Shown: positions 42,603 through 55,019 of the stretch, one piece after another
How the letters are laid out: each line of letters begins with the position of its first letter
Position numbering within the stretch: position 1 is the stretch's first letter
NCBI GenBank assembly: GCA_963070105.1
Contig: OY718804.1
Span: forward strand, 6,719,317-6,783,316
DNA from: Litomosoides sigmodontis
Lineage: Eukaryota; Nematoda; Chromadorea; Rhabditida; Onchocercidae
DNA length: 64,000 nt
Direction of reading: 5' to 3'
Notes under the pieces: generated by a model
What the model was told of the DNA's origin: nothing
Database searches by the model: none
The model's input: the letters and a program-made list of their open reading frames with translations, nothing else
Program-made: the position numbers and the translations under genes

Positions 42603-45600
42603 TTACGGCGTTATTCTTTTTGGATCACGCGGGAAAAGGGATGCCAAGCGTACGTTTCCAAGTCCAAGGAACAGCATAGTCACACGTTCCAGTCCTAAAA
42701 TGTAAAAATAGAATTTGGATGCTCAGAAACGGAACAAGTGCAACTGGAGGAGACAAGTTACATACCAATTCCACCTCCAGCGTGCGGCGGACAGCCATAC
42801 TTGAAGGAGTCAATATAAGCTCGGATTTTTTCCAAGTCAATTTGGTGGTGTTTAGCTCTTTCAGTTAACATAGATGCATCGTGTATTCGTTGAGCGCCAG
42901 ATAATATTTCTTCACCTGAAGTTTTAGCAAAATGAAGTACAGTCAATAACAATTTTCAATATTCCAAGTTTGTTTAGCTATTTCAGTACGGTCAATTTCA
43001 ATTAACATACATGAAAGTTTAACTTTTATCAAGTTGTCTTAATGATTAAAATAGATATATCTAATCAATAACTATGAACAGATTTTACCTCGCATAAACA
43101 TATCGTAACTGTTGGAGTATTTTGGATCGTTTGCATCTGGCATCGTGTAGAATGGACGAACTGCTAATGGATATCTGTCGAGTATGTAGAAATCGGTTTG
43201 ATACTTTTCTTTTACCAATCTACCTAAAAATCTTTCCACCGGAGTACTTAAATCGTCCTCATCTCCTATCTCGACACCATTCTCTCGTAGCAGTTTGACA
43301 GCATCTGGATATCTGAAATGTACTCACACAAAATTTTTTTTGGAATTTTTACACTGCACTTTTAAAATATAAATGAAATGTGTGAAAGTGAAGCAAGCGA
43401 CAGCAACACCAACTTAAGAGTCAGTAAATCTAAGGCCAATTTCCACAGCGTGTAAAGTCAGGGCTAGTAATATCATCTTAAACTTTACAGGCAACAATGC
43501 TACAAACTTGAGTATAAGAGCAGGTTCAACAAATTCGAATGGTTCACAGGGATACTGCTTGCCAACTGTCTCGATTTCGTGTTTGAATTTTGCTTGCAAA
43601 CCTTTGAATATATCAATCAGAACAGCACCAATTGTTTCGAGAACCTGAAACTCAGCTCTATGACGGATTTTCGGCTGCTCCATACCGCTACTTTTACCTT
43701 TCTCTTTCACACCTTAAATATGTCTTATATTTTTCATCACCGGAAAAAAATAACCTCATGGTAGTGGAATTTGAATGCCATTTCAATATCAAGGCCAACA
43801 AATTCTGTTAAATGTCGATGAGTATTACTATCTTCTGCACGGAAAACAGCACCAATGGTGAACACCTGTGAAACAGTACGAATTAATAAGAGATAAATTA
43901 TAATCAATACAAAGGATGATCGTCTTGTCAAAACGTGAAAATCACATACTTTATCAAAATCTGCAGCGACAGCCATTTGCTTATATAACTGCGGGGATTG
44001 AGCAAGATAAGCAGAACCTTTAAAATAGGAGACCTAAAAAAAATTGTTATTTCAACCAAATTTGTAAGGAAATTGCACAGAAAAGGAACAATACTAACCT
44101 CAAACACATTTGCGCCCCCTTCGCTCGCAGCAGATATGATTTTTGGTGTATGTATTTCCATAAACCCACGCTTCTTTAAAGTGTTTCGGAATAATTCACA
44201 AACACCATCTTGTATGGAAAAAATAGCATGACTTGTCTGCGTACGGAGATCCAGCACTCTTAACATCAATATTTTTTATTATAAATTAGTGTATTATTTC
44301 TATCGTAAATCATAACTGCAACATTTCACTTCTCGGCTAACAGCAGTAAGGTTCAATAACCAAGAAATTTTGCAGTGCTAAGCTTTATTTCACGTCTAGC
44401 ACCTTGTAATGAAGTTCGTCCGGTAATAAATTCTTCGATTCCCGAAATTCTTCGATGAAAGAAAGGTAGAACCAACTAAGTAATTAACCACAACAATTAT
44501 CTTTTTTCACGAGTAGTACCCATATTAAACATAAATAAAACGAACCTGTTATCTAGCCGTGTGTCGAGATTCACAATCGATAAAGATGAATCGTCTGTAC
44601 TTTTGCCTTCTTCCTTATTTCGAGCAGCATCTTCTATCTGTAGCGGTAAGCGTGGCTCTGCTGCACTAACAACGAACAACTGTGTGACATGTAATTCGAC
44701 CTCTTTCTGTGTACAGCTAGTGATTTCCTGTTCCACTTTTCTTACTACACCCCGAACATCAACAATCGATTCCTGAAAGTAGTTTAAAAATCAAGTAATA
44801 TTACTTAAAAATGCAAAAACAAAGTCTTTGATCTAGCAAAAAGTTTACCTTTGATATGTTCCCAACAAACTTCAACATTTGCCTGCTAATTTCTTGGCTA
44901 ACGAACAACATTCCCTGTATGGAATGCATTCGCTGACGGATAATAATGAAACACGTTTTTCCTTTTGTTCTCGACGTGTGCAAACGGCCCCGAATCCAAA
45001 TCTAGAAAATCCATTAATTAAACTCCTGAGATGAACAAATACTTTCTAACTGCAACATAGCCGCAAGATTCAATGAATGAGAAAATTCATGCTGCTAAAC
45101 CTAATTCCACATTTCAGTATTTCGTACTGCATATTCACAATTGATGAACTATCTTTAAATACAAACAGTGCCACAGTACACGCAATACTAAATTCAGTTT
45201 TGCACAAGATCAAGATCCCATAATTTTTAACGCACGCATAAAAGTCACTGCACTCAACCTACCTCTTGTCCTTCTAAATTCACCACAACATCTTTAACAT
45301 CAATGAAGTCCAATTTCTTTTGCTCAGCGGATTGTATAATTCCATAGGCACCATAGCGATCTTTTGATATATCTTCTTCCTCTTTTACCTCATTTTCTTC
45401 ACCACGTGCAGCTGCATGCTAAATTTCTCACGTTGTTAGCAAAGTTATATTTCACATTTGCATCGTTAGTGATGAAAAAGGAAGTGAAAGATGACGTTAG
45501 GCACCCAACCTCAGCCTTCTTTTCCATTTTTTTCTGTTGTTTTGCCAATTTGTTCAGTTCTTTTTTCGATAATTTCTTCTCACTTTCAACTCCATCCGCA

Positions 45601-45623
45601 CTCGTTCCATCTTCACTTGTCAT
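42603..45623 (-). CDS. dars-1: Cytosolic aspartyl-tRNA synthetase
   Basis: Charges tRNA-Asp with aspartate; class IIb enzyme. Eleven exons from 45623 down to 42603 join in phase to 535 residues. A lysine-rich N-terminal helix ([20 protein letters not shown]) is typical of eukaryotic AspRS and aids tRNA binding. The OB-fold anticodon domain follows ([18 protein letters not shown] reads [11 protein letters not shown] here). Class II motifs are motif 1 [19 protein letters not shown], motif 2 [20 protein letters not shown], and motif 3 [15 protein letters not shown]. The C-terminus is [12 protein letters not shown]. The start ATG (45621-45623) follows a ctttcag site by 14 bases, a good trans-splice acceptor. 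The exon ending at 43508 uses the donor AA|GTTTGT, which restores the frame into KYPDAVKLL. Confidence 0.96.
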
Positions 45624-47109
45624 CCCGGACCAATTCCCTGAAAGCATATTAGAAGATGCGACGACAAGAACATGCACGGAAAACTCACGCACACCCACTC
45701 CCAACCGACCATTAAACCGCGTCCGCTCGACAACGTGGTGAAGCCCAGACCACCCAGCCGACGCACTGGGCCAGAGGTGAACACGCCGGTCACTATGAAA
45801 ATTGTAGCATTCAGTACAGTGTTAGTGAATAGCAAGGATAGGACGTGATCGCAGGTTGACTTGATTTAGCCCTTCAGTGTGTATTAGCGTGGATTTCGGG
45901 TAATGGAATGGTATTGCACCTGTCTCTCTTCCTTTTCGAAACTTATAAGGAAGGGAAGGAAGTGTGCTAGAAGACAGAGGTTGAAAGTTCGTTGTCATCT
46001 CACGTCTTCAGAACCAGCGAACACCTTCCTTCTGGTGTTCCAAGCAGAAAACCTTCCGTGTGTGCTACATTCGCACTTGTTCGTTTTTTTTTTTTCACTT
46101 CTTTGCCAGCAACAGTACCTACGACTGCGGACAGAGGGATGATAAGTTTAAAAACGGTTATTAGCAAGAGGAGGAGCGATGCTTTTCAGGAAGCAGTAGT
46201 GGTATTTCTTTTTAATTTACGAGCATTGGCCAATTCTTCCGCAATTATCGATTTTGTCAGATTAACTGGACACCTTACACATACCAGAAAAGTACATTTT
46301 TCCATTCTTTTTTACTTTTTTTACCGTTGTTTTCCCGGAAAATGTTTGAAATGCCTTTGAAGAGGTGGAAATGTGTATGATTTCATCTTCAAAATTTTAA
46401 TAATACAATTACAACTGCAAATGAACGTAGGATATATCACTGAGAACATTCGTTTATCCATTACTCTATGTAAATAAGTAAAATTATTGCAAAGTTAGGG
46501 CATCGAAAATTCTGATACGCAAGAAAGAAGGTTGAGGATGCTTTTGACGTAGCACTTAGAACAGATTGCTGCAATTTATGAAAGCTAACAATTTAATGTG
46601 AACAATAACACAGAGAGGGAGAGAGAGACAGGGAGAGAGAGAGAGAGAGAGTAACGTATTTGTAAATTGCGGTTCATTAGAATAGCTATAGTTGGGTTGA
46701 AGTATTAGAATAAACAAAAAGGAACAGAATTGCGCAAAAGGTACACTTCAAGGCGAAAATGGACTAAGGTCAGGAGAGGAGAAAACGTCCGCATCTGTGA
46801 CCTCCAAGTAGTAACAGCTAGCAGACGAATGAACGAGTTAAGGTCGTGAACTGAAGCACTCCTTTTTAAAGTATTAAAATTAACAAATATTGGCATGTAA
46901 AAGGGAATCACCATCTCTCTCGAAACTATCCCTCAGTTTTACTCCCTGATAAGAAAGAAATACCGTCTTATCTTCCACCTTCCACCTGTATCGGGGTAGA
47001 AGATATTATAGGTATTATTATATTTGCTGCTCATAAAACACTTTACTCGTAATATATTCACATTCTCGATACTTCTTCGTCATTATTGTAAACAGCGTCG
47101 CTCTCGTCC
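45624..47109. other. Intergenic region upstream of AspRS
   Basis: No supported gene. Plus-strand frames open for 79-122 codons at 45903-46360 are rich in F, S and R and look like chance. Includes a GA microsatellite. Confidence 0.5.
46613..46651. repeat. (GA)n microsatellite
   Basis: About 39 bp of GA repeats with two interruptions (gaca, ggga). Confidence 0.9.
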
Positions 47110-50100
47110 TTACTTCTTTCTGATGACAAAACTGAAATCTGGTTTTTCGTTGGCATTCGGCCTCAACGTAGAAGAAATCAGTAATTCATCAGTTAAGCAT
47201 TTCGATAATCGAAATTTGCTGTTGGACTTCAAGACAGCACTTTTTACAGTAATTGGCACTTCTCCGCGACGACTCTTTTTGGCCGAAAGCCGCCTCTCGA
47301 ATTCCGCTTTAGCGTCAAAATGTGGAATTTCAATGAATTCCATTAATATGGAGGAAGTTTTTGTCGTTTGACCATCATTCACTTGTTGTTCGTTGCTTCC
47401 CTCTTTACATGGCGGTAATCTACAAAAGGAAGCCTTCAATAAATGAAACATGTTTGATTATATATTAGTAGTTATTTCGTGTGCTATTTTAGCATTCATG
47501 AAGTAATCTTAACTTATTTTCTGGATCCCAAACAGTTCTGAGTTTATTTCGCCTTTCTTGTTTCTTGTCCATTGTATCACTCGTAGGTTTTTCAAATTCT
47601 GATGACTTGTCTTCAAATACATCAAGCAGTGCTGTTTCCTCTGAACTACTAGGTTGACAGATATCTGATACGCTGAAGCCAAACTTCTTATCATCTTATC
47701 ATCGCATTCGGTCCACACGGAAATTGTGGTTTCAAGGAAACAGATGTTGGATTATTCAATCGTTTTCTGGACGGCGGACATGTGGTGTATACGCAGACAT
47801 AGTTTATGGTCTGCGTAAGTCTATTCGTTGTATTTTTTGATTCAATCTGATCTGTTCTTGTTGATGATATTTACTATCACCTGCGAAAGAGAACTCCCCC
47901 TTATTAAAACTTTCCTTTAGGGTTGATCTCGATTTCAGTTGAACTGCTTCAAATTCGATTACTATTGATTTATGTTCAGTTTTCGATAAGGTAGTGATTT
48001 TAGAATTGTTTGTGGTGGTTGGCGGCAATGAAGATATCAAGTTCAAGTGCATCATGTGAGCCGTCAATGAGGCTTCACGTTCCTGTTGGGGAGATGGTTC
48101 TACAGTGAATTCCGTTTTCCCAGGGCTGGAATTCATCGTATGGGAAAAGCTTCCCATACCTTTCCGTTAAAAAGGATGGGAGCTGATGATAGCTTATCCG
48201 ATCGGGAAACATTTGAAATGGCGATACAGAGTTTGACAATAATTCTCTCATAGACAAAGGTGCTGCATCAAATTCAGGGGTTCGTTGCAACCTGCATGTA
48301 GGAGGCTCATAATTCGTGCATTTCTCAAAAAATATTTCTTTATCCAACGATTCATTTTGGCAATTTACTTGAGTTGCATCAAACTGTTCTGAAGTTTCAA
48401 TTAAATTTTCGGTCGTACCTGGCATGATTTCCATCAGAGACATCTCGGGTGTCTAGTTCAACATTTGCAGTGGTGGATTATCCGATGAACAGTTGAAATC
48501 ACTGGAATATATTAGTGCAGTTACTTCCTCCTGTCCAGTTAAAGCACTGCTCCGATTATTTGGAGCTGAAGAAATCACTTCGTTAGTCCCCTCCATGCCG
48601 TTAGCTACATTTTCCTCCATTTCAGCAAATGCCTTTTCCCGACTGGCAAGAAATTCAATTGCAGTAGCAGTGTATTCGTCCTGTGCATCATCCAGTTCCC
48701 CTAGCATGTAATTAGGATCAGTTTGATTCTCCGTCCGTTTCGGGGGCGTTTTACTGGTTGTGATGATAGGCTTATCGGTTACCTGTGGTAATAGATGTTG
48801 TTTATTTGCTTCCAGTTTCTGAACAGATTCCAAAATTTCTCCGAACTTTTGATCACTTTCTTCCCCTATGATTACTTCATGTATCTCACGGAAATGATCT
48901 GGAATCGTGTAAATTTCCGCCTCATCCTCACCATCAACCAATCTATGAATCTTTTCTCCATATTCCGTGCATCCGCTGTATTGGTCACTCCCATTCTCTT
49001 TCTACTTCGCGTCCATTTGTTATCTGAATGAGCTAAATTTGATAAGATTATGATGGACTGTGGACTCGAAGTGGCATCAAAGACAGATGGGAACTGGTAA
49101 TGCTTTCAGGTGTTTGCTGCAAGTTGCACAAACTTCCTAGCATTCCACCACGAAAACTCCATTCATCTCAGTGTAATCCTCCACAGTAATCTGGAATGAA
49201 ATTCAGCATAGCAGTGATCAAACAAATTTTCCCGAATTTATGAGAAATTACAAAAAGATATTCCACCATTCAAAAATTGCGCTTACCAATCTTATAACAC
49301 TTATGCTCTTTTGTTCTTTTTTTTTTGTTTGATCTTCACTTCACTTCACTTCATTTATCATGCTGCTTATTAGCCCTAAATCATTAAATTAGTAATTAAT
49401 TACCATTCGGGGTAGCTAATTGCATTTCCAGAAAAACTTCATATCAGTAACACTTTCTTCTCTTTTCACTAATTTTCAACTTTTGGAAACAATAGCAGGA
49501 ATCAGCTAAATCTGTCGGCGATATATCAAGAAATATCACAAAAAAATTTGCTTATTTCTTATTTTCCCAACTTATAATCATATCAAAGTTTTTGTCAAAC
49601 TACTTAAGTGCCCTTTTTTAATGTTTGTAATTAAATTAATAAATGATTATCATTGTTAAATATTCAGTCGTATAATTAATGAAACAAACCGAACCAGAAA
49701 TCTTAGAAAAAGTATTTTTTTATAAAAGATTATTGAAATATCAGTAATGGTTGTCATTTTTTAGCAAAAAATCAAATTGCTTACCATCTTATCCGACATT
49801 CCTTCTCTGCTGCATCACGTCTTATTGGAATTCAAATTAGTGATAGCAGTTGCTTTTGTTATTGATTCAGTAATAACGTCTTCAATTTGCTGATTGATAT
49901 TTTGTTTTAGGACTCGTTTCGTCTGAATTAATATGCTTTTATTCATTCCATCCGCTTGCGCTCCAACTTCCCCACGTCCGCCATTGAGCATTACAACGGA
50001 TTCTTGTTTTGGCGCTGGACCATTGCTGCAGGTGAGAACAGTTGATGTTACAGTATCTGTTATATAAATTGTTTCGGAATTTCGTCGTGAGCATTTCCCT

Positions 50101-51050
50101 GGCTCATCGTTCACTTCTATTACTGAGTGAATGATCTCCACAAATTCATTTGCGTAAGACTGAATCTTTGAAAAAGCTCTGTTCGTTAGAGCGTGCTTAG
50201 TAAACCCTCCAACCTTCTTTGATTCTGCTCCAGAAATCCCATCTTTAATGGATGATCCGGAAATCGATGTATCCTTATCCGTTATGTTTATTACTGATGC
50301 CATTTTGTCTGCCTTTTGGTTTTCGAGAGACTGAGATTCGATAGGAGGAACTAGGCTTGATTCGAGGACTTGATGAGTAGATTTGGATAAGTTTGAATTC
50401 GCAGAATTTGTTTCGCTCAAATTCTTCACGATGTTATAGCTTGGATTTTGGCCCGCAATATCGGCTATTTACTGTTGATTTGAAAATTTCCAAATTTCGA
50501 TTTAATTTCAAAGCACTTGGTGGTAGTAATTCAGACTGTCTATTACCAAGCAATAACACAACAGCTTCAAATTCAGTTAATGTCGTCGCAGAGTTTGCAG
50601 GCGTTTGATATTTAAAACTTTTCTGAGTAGTTTTAACTTCAAAATTAGTGGGACTTGATCGTTTCTGGCAATTCAGCTAAGATAGCAGGACCATGTTTTG
50701 ATACGTCCTAATACGGAGTGATAGTTCAATTGATTTCGATCATTAAGCTTATCAGAATTGCATTTAAAAGAATTGGTAGAAGCTGCAGGAAGAGGAGCAA
50801 GTTTTAGCTAATCGTCACTGCCAATGTCGTTCTCTCAACTGACTGATCATCGTTGACAATGCTGTTGTTTACATATTCTTCATTCGTGCTATTATTCATC
50901 ATCGCTGATCGTCGATGTCGCAAAAAGAAATGTTTTCAATTATTTCGCAATACTGTTGTACTTCATTGAACTTATTTTCGCTTAGATTAAAGCGATTACG
51001 CTTTCGAGCTCGCTCTGCTGCTTCATAACACTGACGTATAATCCTCTAAA
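47110..51050 (-). pseudogene. Long decayed gene for an S/T/E-rich protein
   Basis: Runs of good coding sequence lie in order on the minus strand: 51050-50910 (CYEAAERARKRNRFNLSENK), 50620-50450, 50429-49815 (204 codons), 48941-48456, 48443-48120, 48157-47804, 47690-47515 and 47451-47110. Breaks separate them. An in-frame TAG follows LQMLN at 48453, and an in-frame TGA follows NSNKT at 49815. Frame changes occur near 48150 and 50440. Near 47695 a tandem copy of ATGATAAG shifts the frame between VWTECDD and KKFGFSVSD. One junction is still perfect: WDPENK joins LPPCKEGSNEQQ in phase across a GT-AG intron (47513 to 47424). Composition is polar and disordered-looking with no recognised domain. 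Assembly error or several very short introns could explain some breaks, but neighbouring genes read through cleanly. Confidence 0.55.
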
Positions 51051-51384
51051 ACCCGTGTTATGGCAATAACATTTACATCCGCGTAAATCATTGAAGTATG
51101 CTTAAAACGTGGAAAATAGTTGTCACTGCTGTGAAAGGCACCTGTTTTTTTTTTCGGCACTGTCATCTTTACAACACTTCGTTTTTCTTACTTCGATTTA
51201 CTGCATAAGTAAGAAAATTCACACAATTTCTAATCACTGTTTACTTCCCCTGTAGGCTTTCCGGATCATCAGAACCGGATTTGTGAGAGAACTGGAATAA
51301 ACACAAACACGAAAACAAAGAAGATAATTTGTTTTGGAACAAAATGGAATAACAATAAAATGAGCTACCTCATCGCAGACGTCT

Positions 51385-51471
51385 TTATACAATGAATATA
51401 AATAATATTGCGATGGAAACAAAAACCGCCATCAGACCAGATTCATTACCTACAGGCCAATAATCCAACAT
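51385..51471 (-). CDS. Possible 28-residue hydrophobic micropeptide or exon
   Basis: Open frame MLDYWPVGNESGLMAVFVSI followed by AILFIFIV and a stop: a short polar start and one hydrophobic helix. No splice partners were found. AT-rich DNA readily makes such frames, so this is weak. Confidence 0.2.
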   Translation of the reverse strand: MLDYWPVGNESGLMAVFVSIAILFIFIV

Positions 51472-51737
51472 TGCATATTTAATTTTACCAAAATGCTTTT
51501 CAGTTTGTTGCCATTTTACAAACGTTTTTCTTCCCCTGAATTATAAGTGACTTAACGTAATTAATGAGTGAAAAAACACCAAAGAAGTAACAGTAATGAA
51601 TGAAACCTGAAATAGTGAGTATTAATTAGCAAAACAGGTTTGAAGCACTATTAGCAGCATTTTAGAAAGAAGTGAAATAAGTAAGAATTTCAGAAAATTT
51701 GAAGTGGTAAACGCCAAATCTTTGGCCACTCTCCTCC

Positions 51738-51938
51738 CTAACTTTGGAATGAGTGAGAATAGGTGGGCCGCAACCTTTCCTCCATGCCGATATCCTCTTT
51801 CCTCAGATCGTTGCAAGCATTCAAGTATGCTTCCCTGACGATCGCCACATAATTAATAACAACAGATGGATCGCAGCCTCGCGGTACTTCGATTTCATTC
51901 AAGAAATCCATTGCAAGCTGTTTTGCTTCTCTCATAAA
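51738..51938 (-). CDS. Possible terminal exon, unknown protein
   Basis: After a good acceptor (tttgttgcag) a frame reads MREAKQLAMDFLNEIEVPRG, then CDPSVVINYVAIVREAYLNA and RKEDIGMEERLRP, ending HSFQS plus stop. Composition is protein-like and predicted helical. I could not find an upstream exon with matching phase. It may belong to a gene further upstream or to the decayed gene that follows. Confidence 0.35.
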   Translation of the reverse strand, partial: FMREAKQLAMDFLNEIEVPRGCDPSVVINYVAIVREAYLNACNDLRKEDIGMEERLRPTYSHSFQS

Positions 51939-54900
51939 ACTGCAACAAACAAAAATAGTTTTAACAATTAATTGGATTCATTCACGTCGGTGTTTGCTAC
52001 GACATCGATCAACATGGATAATGGAGAAATCCCACAAACGATCTTTTCCTTCTGCTACAATCTCTCATGTTTGAAGCTATTGATTGGTCAGGTTTAATTT
52101 AAATCTTGGGCGAAAGGTGAGGGTCGCTAACAGAATTATGAAGTATCAGAGATGAATTGTAAAAAAAGAAAAGTTTGTCATGCCATACGAGAGATCTTCA
52201 AATTACTTGCAGCATTAATAAAAGGGAAACAATAAAAATAACGTAAAAAAAAGAGTAAAATGGATGAGGAATGATTGGTATCGGTTGGTAACTTTCACAT
52301 TTTCGGGGCCTGTTTGAAAGCTCAGCAAATTCATATCGAATGCCCAGTGCCTTATTGGAAGGAAAAGAAGCAGAAAATTGATCAATTCTGTTTCATTTTT
52401 CATTTCTCAAAATTGACAATCACTTTTGTCAGTGACACAAATTCGGATGTGAAAATACTGGGCAGCAGTTTATGGCAGATGATTAGATTTAGAAACAGAG
52501 AAGAGTTTGTTAATGATTAATGAAAGTAGAAGGGAGCGGTGACATTCATTAGAGGAAAAGTAGTTTAATTTAATTTCTTTTTTTTTCAGATTCACTAAAA
52601 TATAAGGCAAAAAGTTGAGCAATTTAAATTATAATAGTTTGGTAGATTTGAAGTCATCTTTGAATGCAATTATCACTTGTAAACAACCTTGCCCTGTTTG
52701 CTTTTTTTTCGTAATGATTGGGATCTAAAAGGAGTAACAGACATTCAGAATGCGATTTAAATTAGATCTAAGGATTAGCTAATATGAAAAGCAATGAAAA
52801 TAGCTATGAGAGAAAATGCTTGGTCACATTGCAATACTTTTCAAATAATGTATGGTTTTAATGGGATTTTATTACCTTAGCATACCTTAAGATAATTTTG
52901 TGTTAATAAATTGCGAAATGAAGAGATAATAAAAAACTGTTTTGGAAAAATCAGTGCTTAATATAATTCAGCCTTTACACGCTCTCCTTTTTGTCAAGTT
53001 TAACTTCAATTATCCGCTCATACAAACCTGTAAAAAAGAACGGCGCGTTCCGTGTCGTTACAAATTGGATAATAGTTGTTATATTTGCAAAGAAACCTCC
53101 TTTGAATGACGATATTTCTGTACGTACTTTGTGAATTTAAAAAATGTTCTTGCCCACCAAGAAAGTGTTTGAAACCACCCCCAACAAAAAAAGACTTTGA
53201 TTTTAAGTTTTTTAAAGTGCAATTTTTTTGAAAAAAATTCTGAAAAGATAATAAAAATTGATCGGTGCACTACTATGTTGACAAATGCACAAATATGACG
53301 AAAAAAGAGCTTTGAGACAAATTGCACTTTAAAAAACTTAAAATCAAAATAAATAGAGTACAAAAACAAACCAAAAAATAACTTGAGGAAATATAGAAAG
53401 ATCTAACATACTCTTCTCATACCTCTAACTACAACGACTTTCCGGTTAATATTTCGGGACAGAAAAAAAGATGAGAAGAGCTAGTGGATAAGAGTAATAA
53501 GACTGTATGAAATTGAAATTACCAGAATTACTATATTTTTAGTCTTTGCAGATTTATTTTTTGAAACATAGAAAGACTTGATAGAGTTGAAAATGAAATG
53601 TGGCGTAGATTTGTCGTTCAAATTGTTGTTGTATTAGCTGGCACCATTTCAGTTCAGTTCCGCTTCATTGGTATTCTCTCCCGTTAAAAAACAATTTTAA
53701 CAAGTGGCATTTCAACCCTGCTTTTATGATTCATTCTGATGTATACAATGGCAGTTTGTGACATTTAATGAACAACTAAAATTTCACCGTTTTCTTCCAA
53801 TTTCAACCAATTGGAAATTTGTAAATGGTATCTGCAGCTAAGATATTATGGTAAGATCTGTATGGCAGATGTGTAATCACAAATACTACCATTGCAATCA
53901 GTGATTATTCTTGCGAAGAGACCTGACCATTTAGTGGAAGTACGAAAGGAATAAGAAATACTCAAAAACAACAATGAAATATATTTCATAAAAAAAATAT
54001 TATAACAAATGTGAATAAGATAAAATGGTCCTGATGACAATTATGAACACAGTGTGTTCTACTTTCAGAATTGGAGAATGAGTAGAAAGCAAAGGACAGG
54101 ATAACATGCACTTTGCAGACAACACTGCCCATCGAATACAAAATTTTCACCTTCCAGCCTCTAACTTTACCATCAGACAGTCCCTTCAACTCTTCATAGC
54201 TTAGGAACAATTCAGTCGTCATTGAATTCCAACCGAGGAATGCCTAAACCTTTTTTTATAGAGAAGTTAGTTCATTTTAATGAACAACAGCACGAAATAC
54301 CATATGGGAACTATTGGACAAATATGGCAGTAAGATTCAGAAGTTGTTGAATTGTTGAAATTTTTCCTTGCAGCTTCACGCTTAGATCCACCTGACAAAA
54401 TATCGTAATTTTCAATTTATAGGCATGTGTAACCTTAATAGCTTAAGCTTCACCTTATTTTGGGGTTTAAATGAGAATCTAGAAACATTACGAGAAGCCG
54501 GATTGCAAAATTTAAACCTCAATATTCGCGAAAAATCAATTTACCAATAATTTGCAAACTCTTATTGAATAGAAAATCTGATGAGTAGCTTCCTTAAAGA
54601 GCACCTTCTCTTAAAGCAGTATGTTAAAAAAAAAGGCGACAAAGCGATGGTTTTACCAAAACTTTATGGCTATTCCCCTCATCCGAATAAATGAGTTATA
54701 ACAATTCATACAGGACAGCACCAGTACTTTACCGAATTCTCCCTTTTTGCCCACATTAATTATTCACTGCTTGATCTACACCAGCTCCATACATAACTGC
54801 ATTGCTTTTTTGGAATTTGCAAAGCAGTAAATTTATACACCCTCTACAACCAAAGTAAATTATAATTGCAACATATGTGTTTTGCGTTGCAAAATGTACA

Positions 54901-55019
54901 GATGCTTAATGGTGAATAAAGTCATACTGGAAACAATAAATTGTTTATCTCGTAAAACAAACATGAAATTATTCACGATTACATTGACTTCGAAACAATA
55001 AGTTTTCATTATTTTGACA
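51939..55019. other. AT-rich region without a supported gene
   Basis: Three kilobases of AT-rich DNA. Minus-strand frames such as 53986-54222 (starts MTTELFLSYEELKGLSDGK) and 52215-52403 are hydrophobic, lack splice partners and are not called. Contains the 30 bp inverted repeat at 53196-53348. Confidence 0.5.
53196..53348. repeat. 30 bp perfect inverted repeat, 93 bp spacer
   Basis: The arm 53196-53225 (starting tttgattttaag) is the exact reverse complement of 53319-53348 (ending cttaaaatcaaa), 30 of 30 bases. Neither the flanks nor the spacer extend the match. It could be the termini of a small non-autonomous element or a foldback structure. No target-site duplication is obvious. Confidence 0.9.

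Noticed and set aside
45903..46360. Overlapping + strand open frames upstream of AspRS
   Set aside because: Phenylalanine- and arginine-rich composition, no splice structure, no resemblance to a family; likely chance.
48120..48180. A 34-nt GT...AG segment that would restore the frame in the decayed gene
   Set aside because: Too short for a normal nematode intron; kept as a frameshift, though it is noted as the least certain lesion.
53986..54222. Minus-strand frame starting MTTELFLSYEELKG
   Set aside because: Turns into hydrophobic AT-driven sequence with no splice partner; considered and dropped as a cytochrome b5-like fragment.
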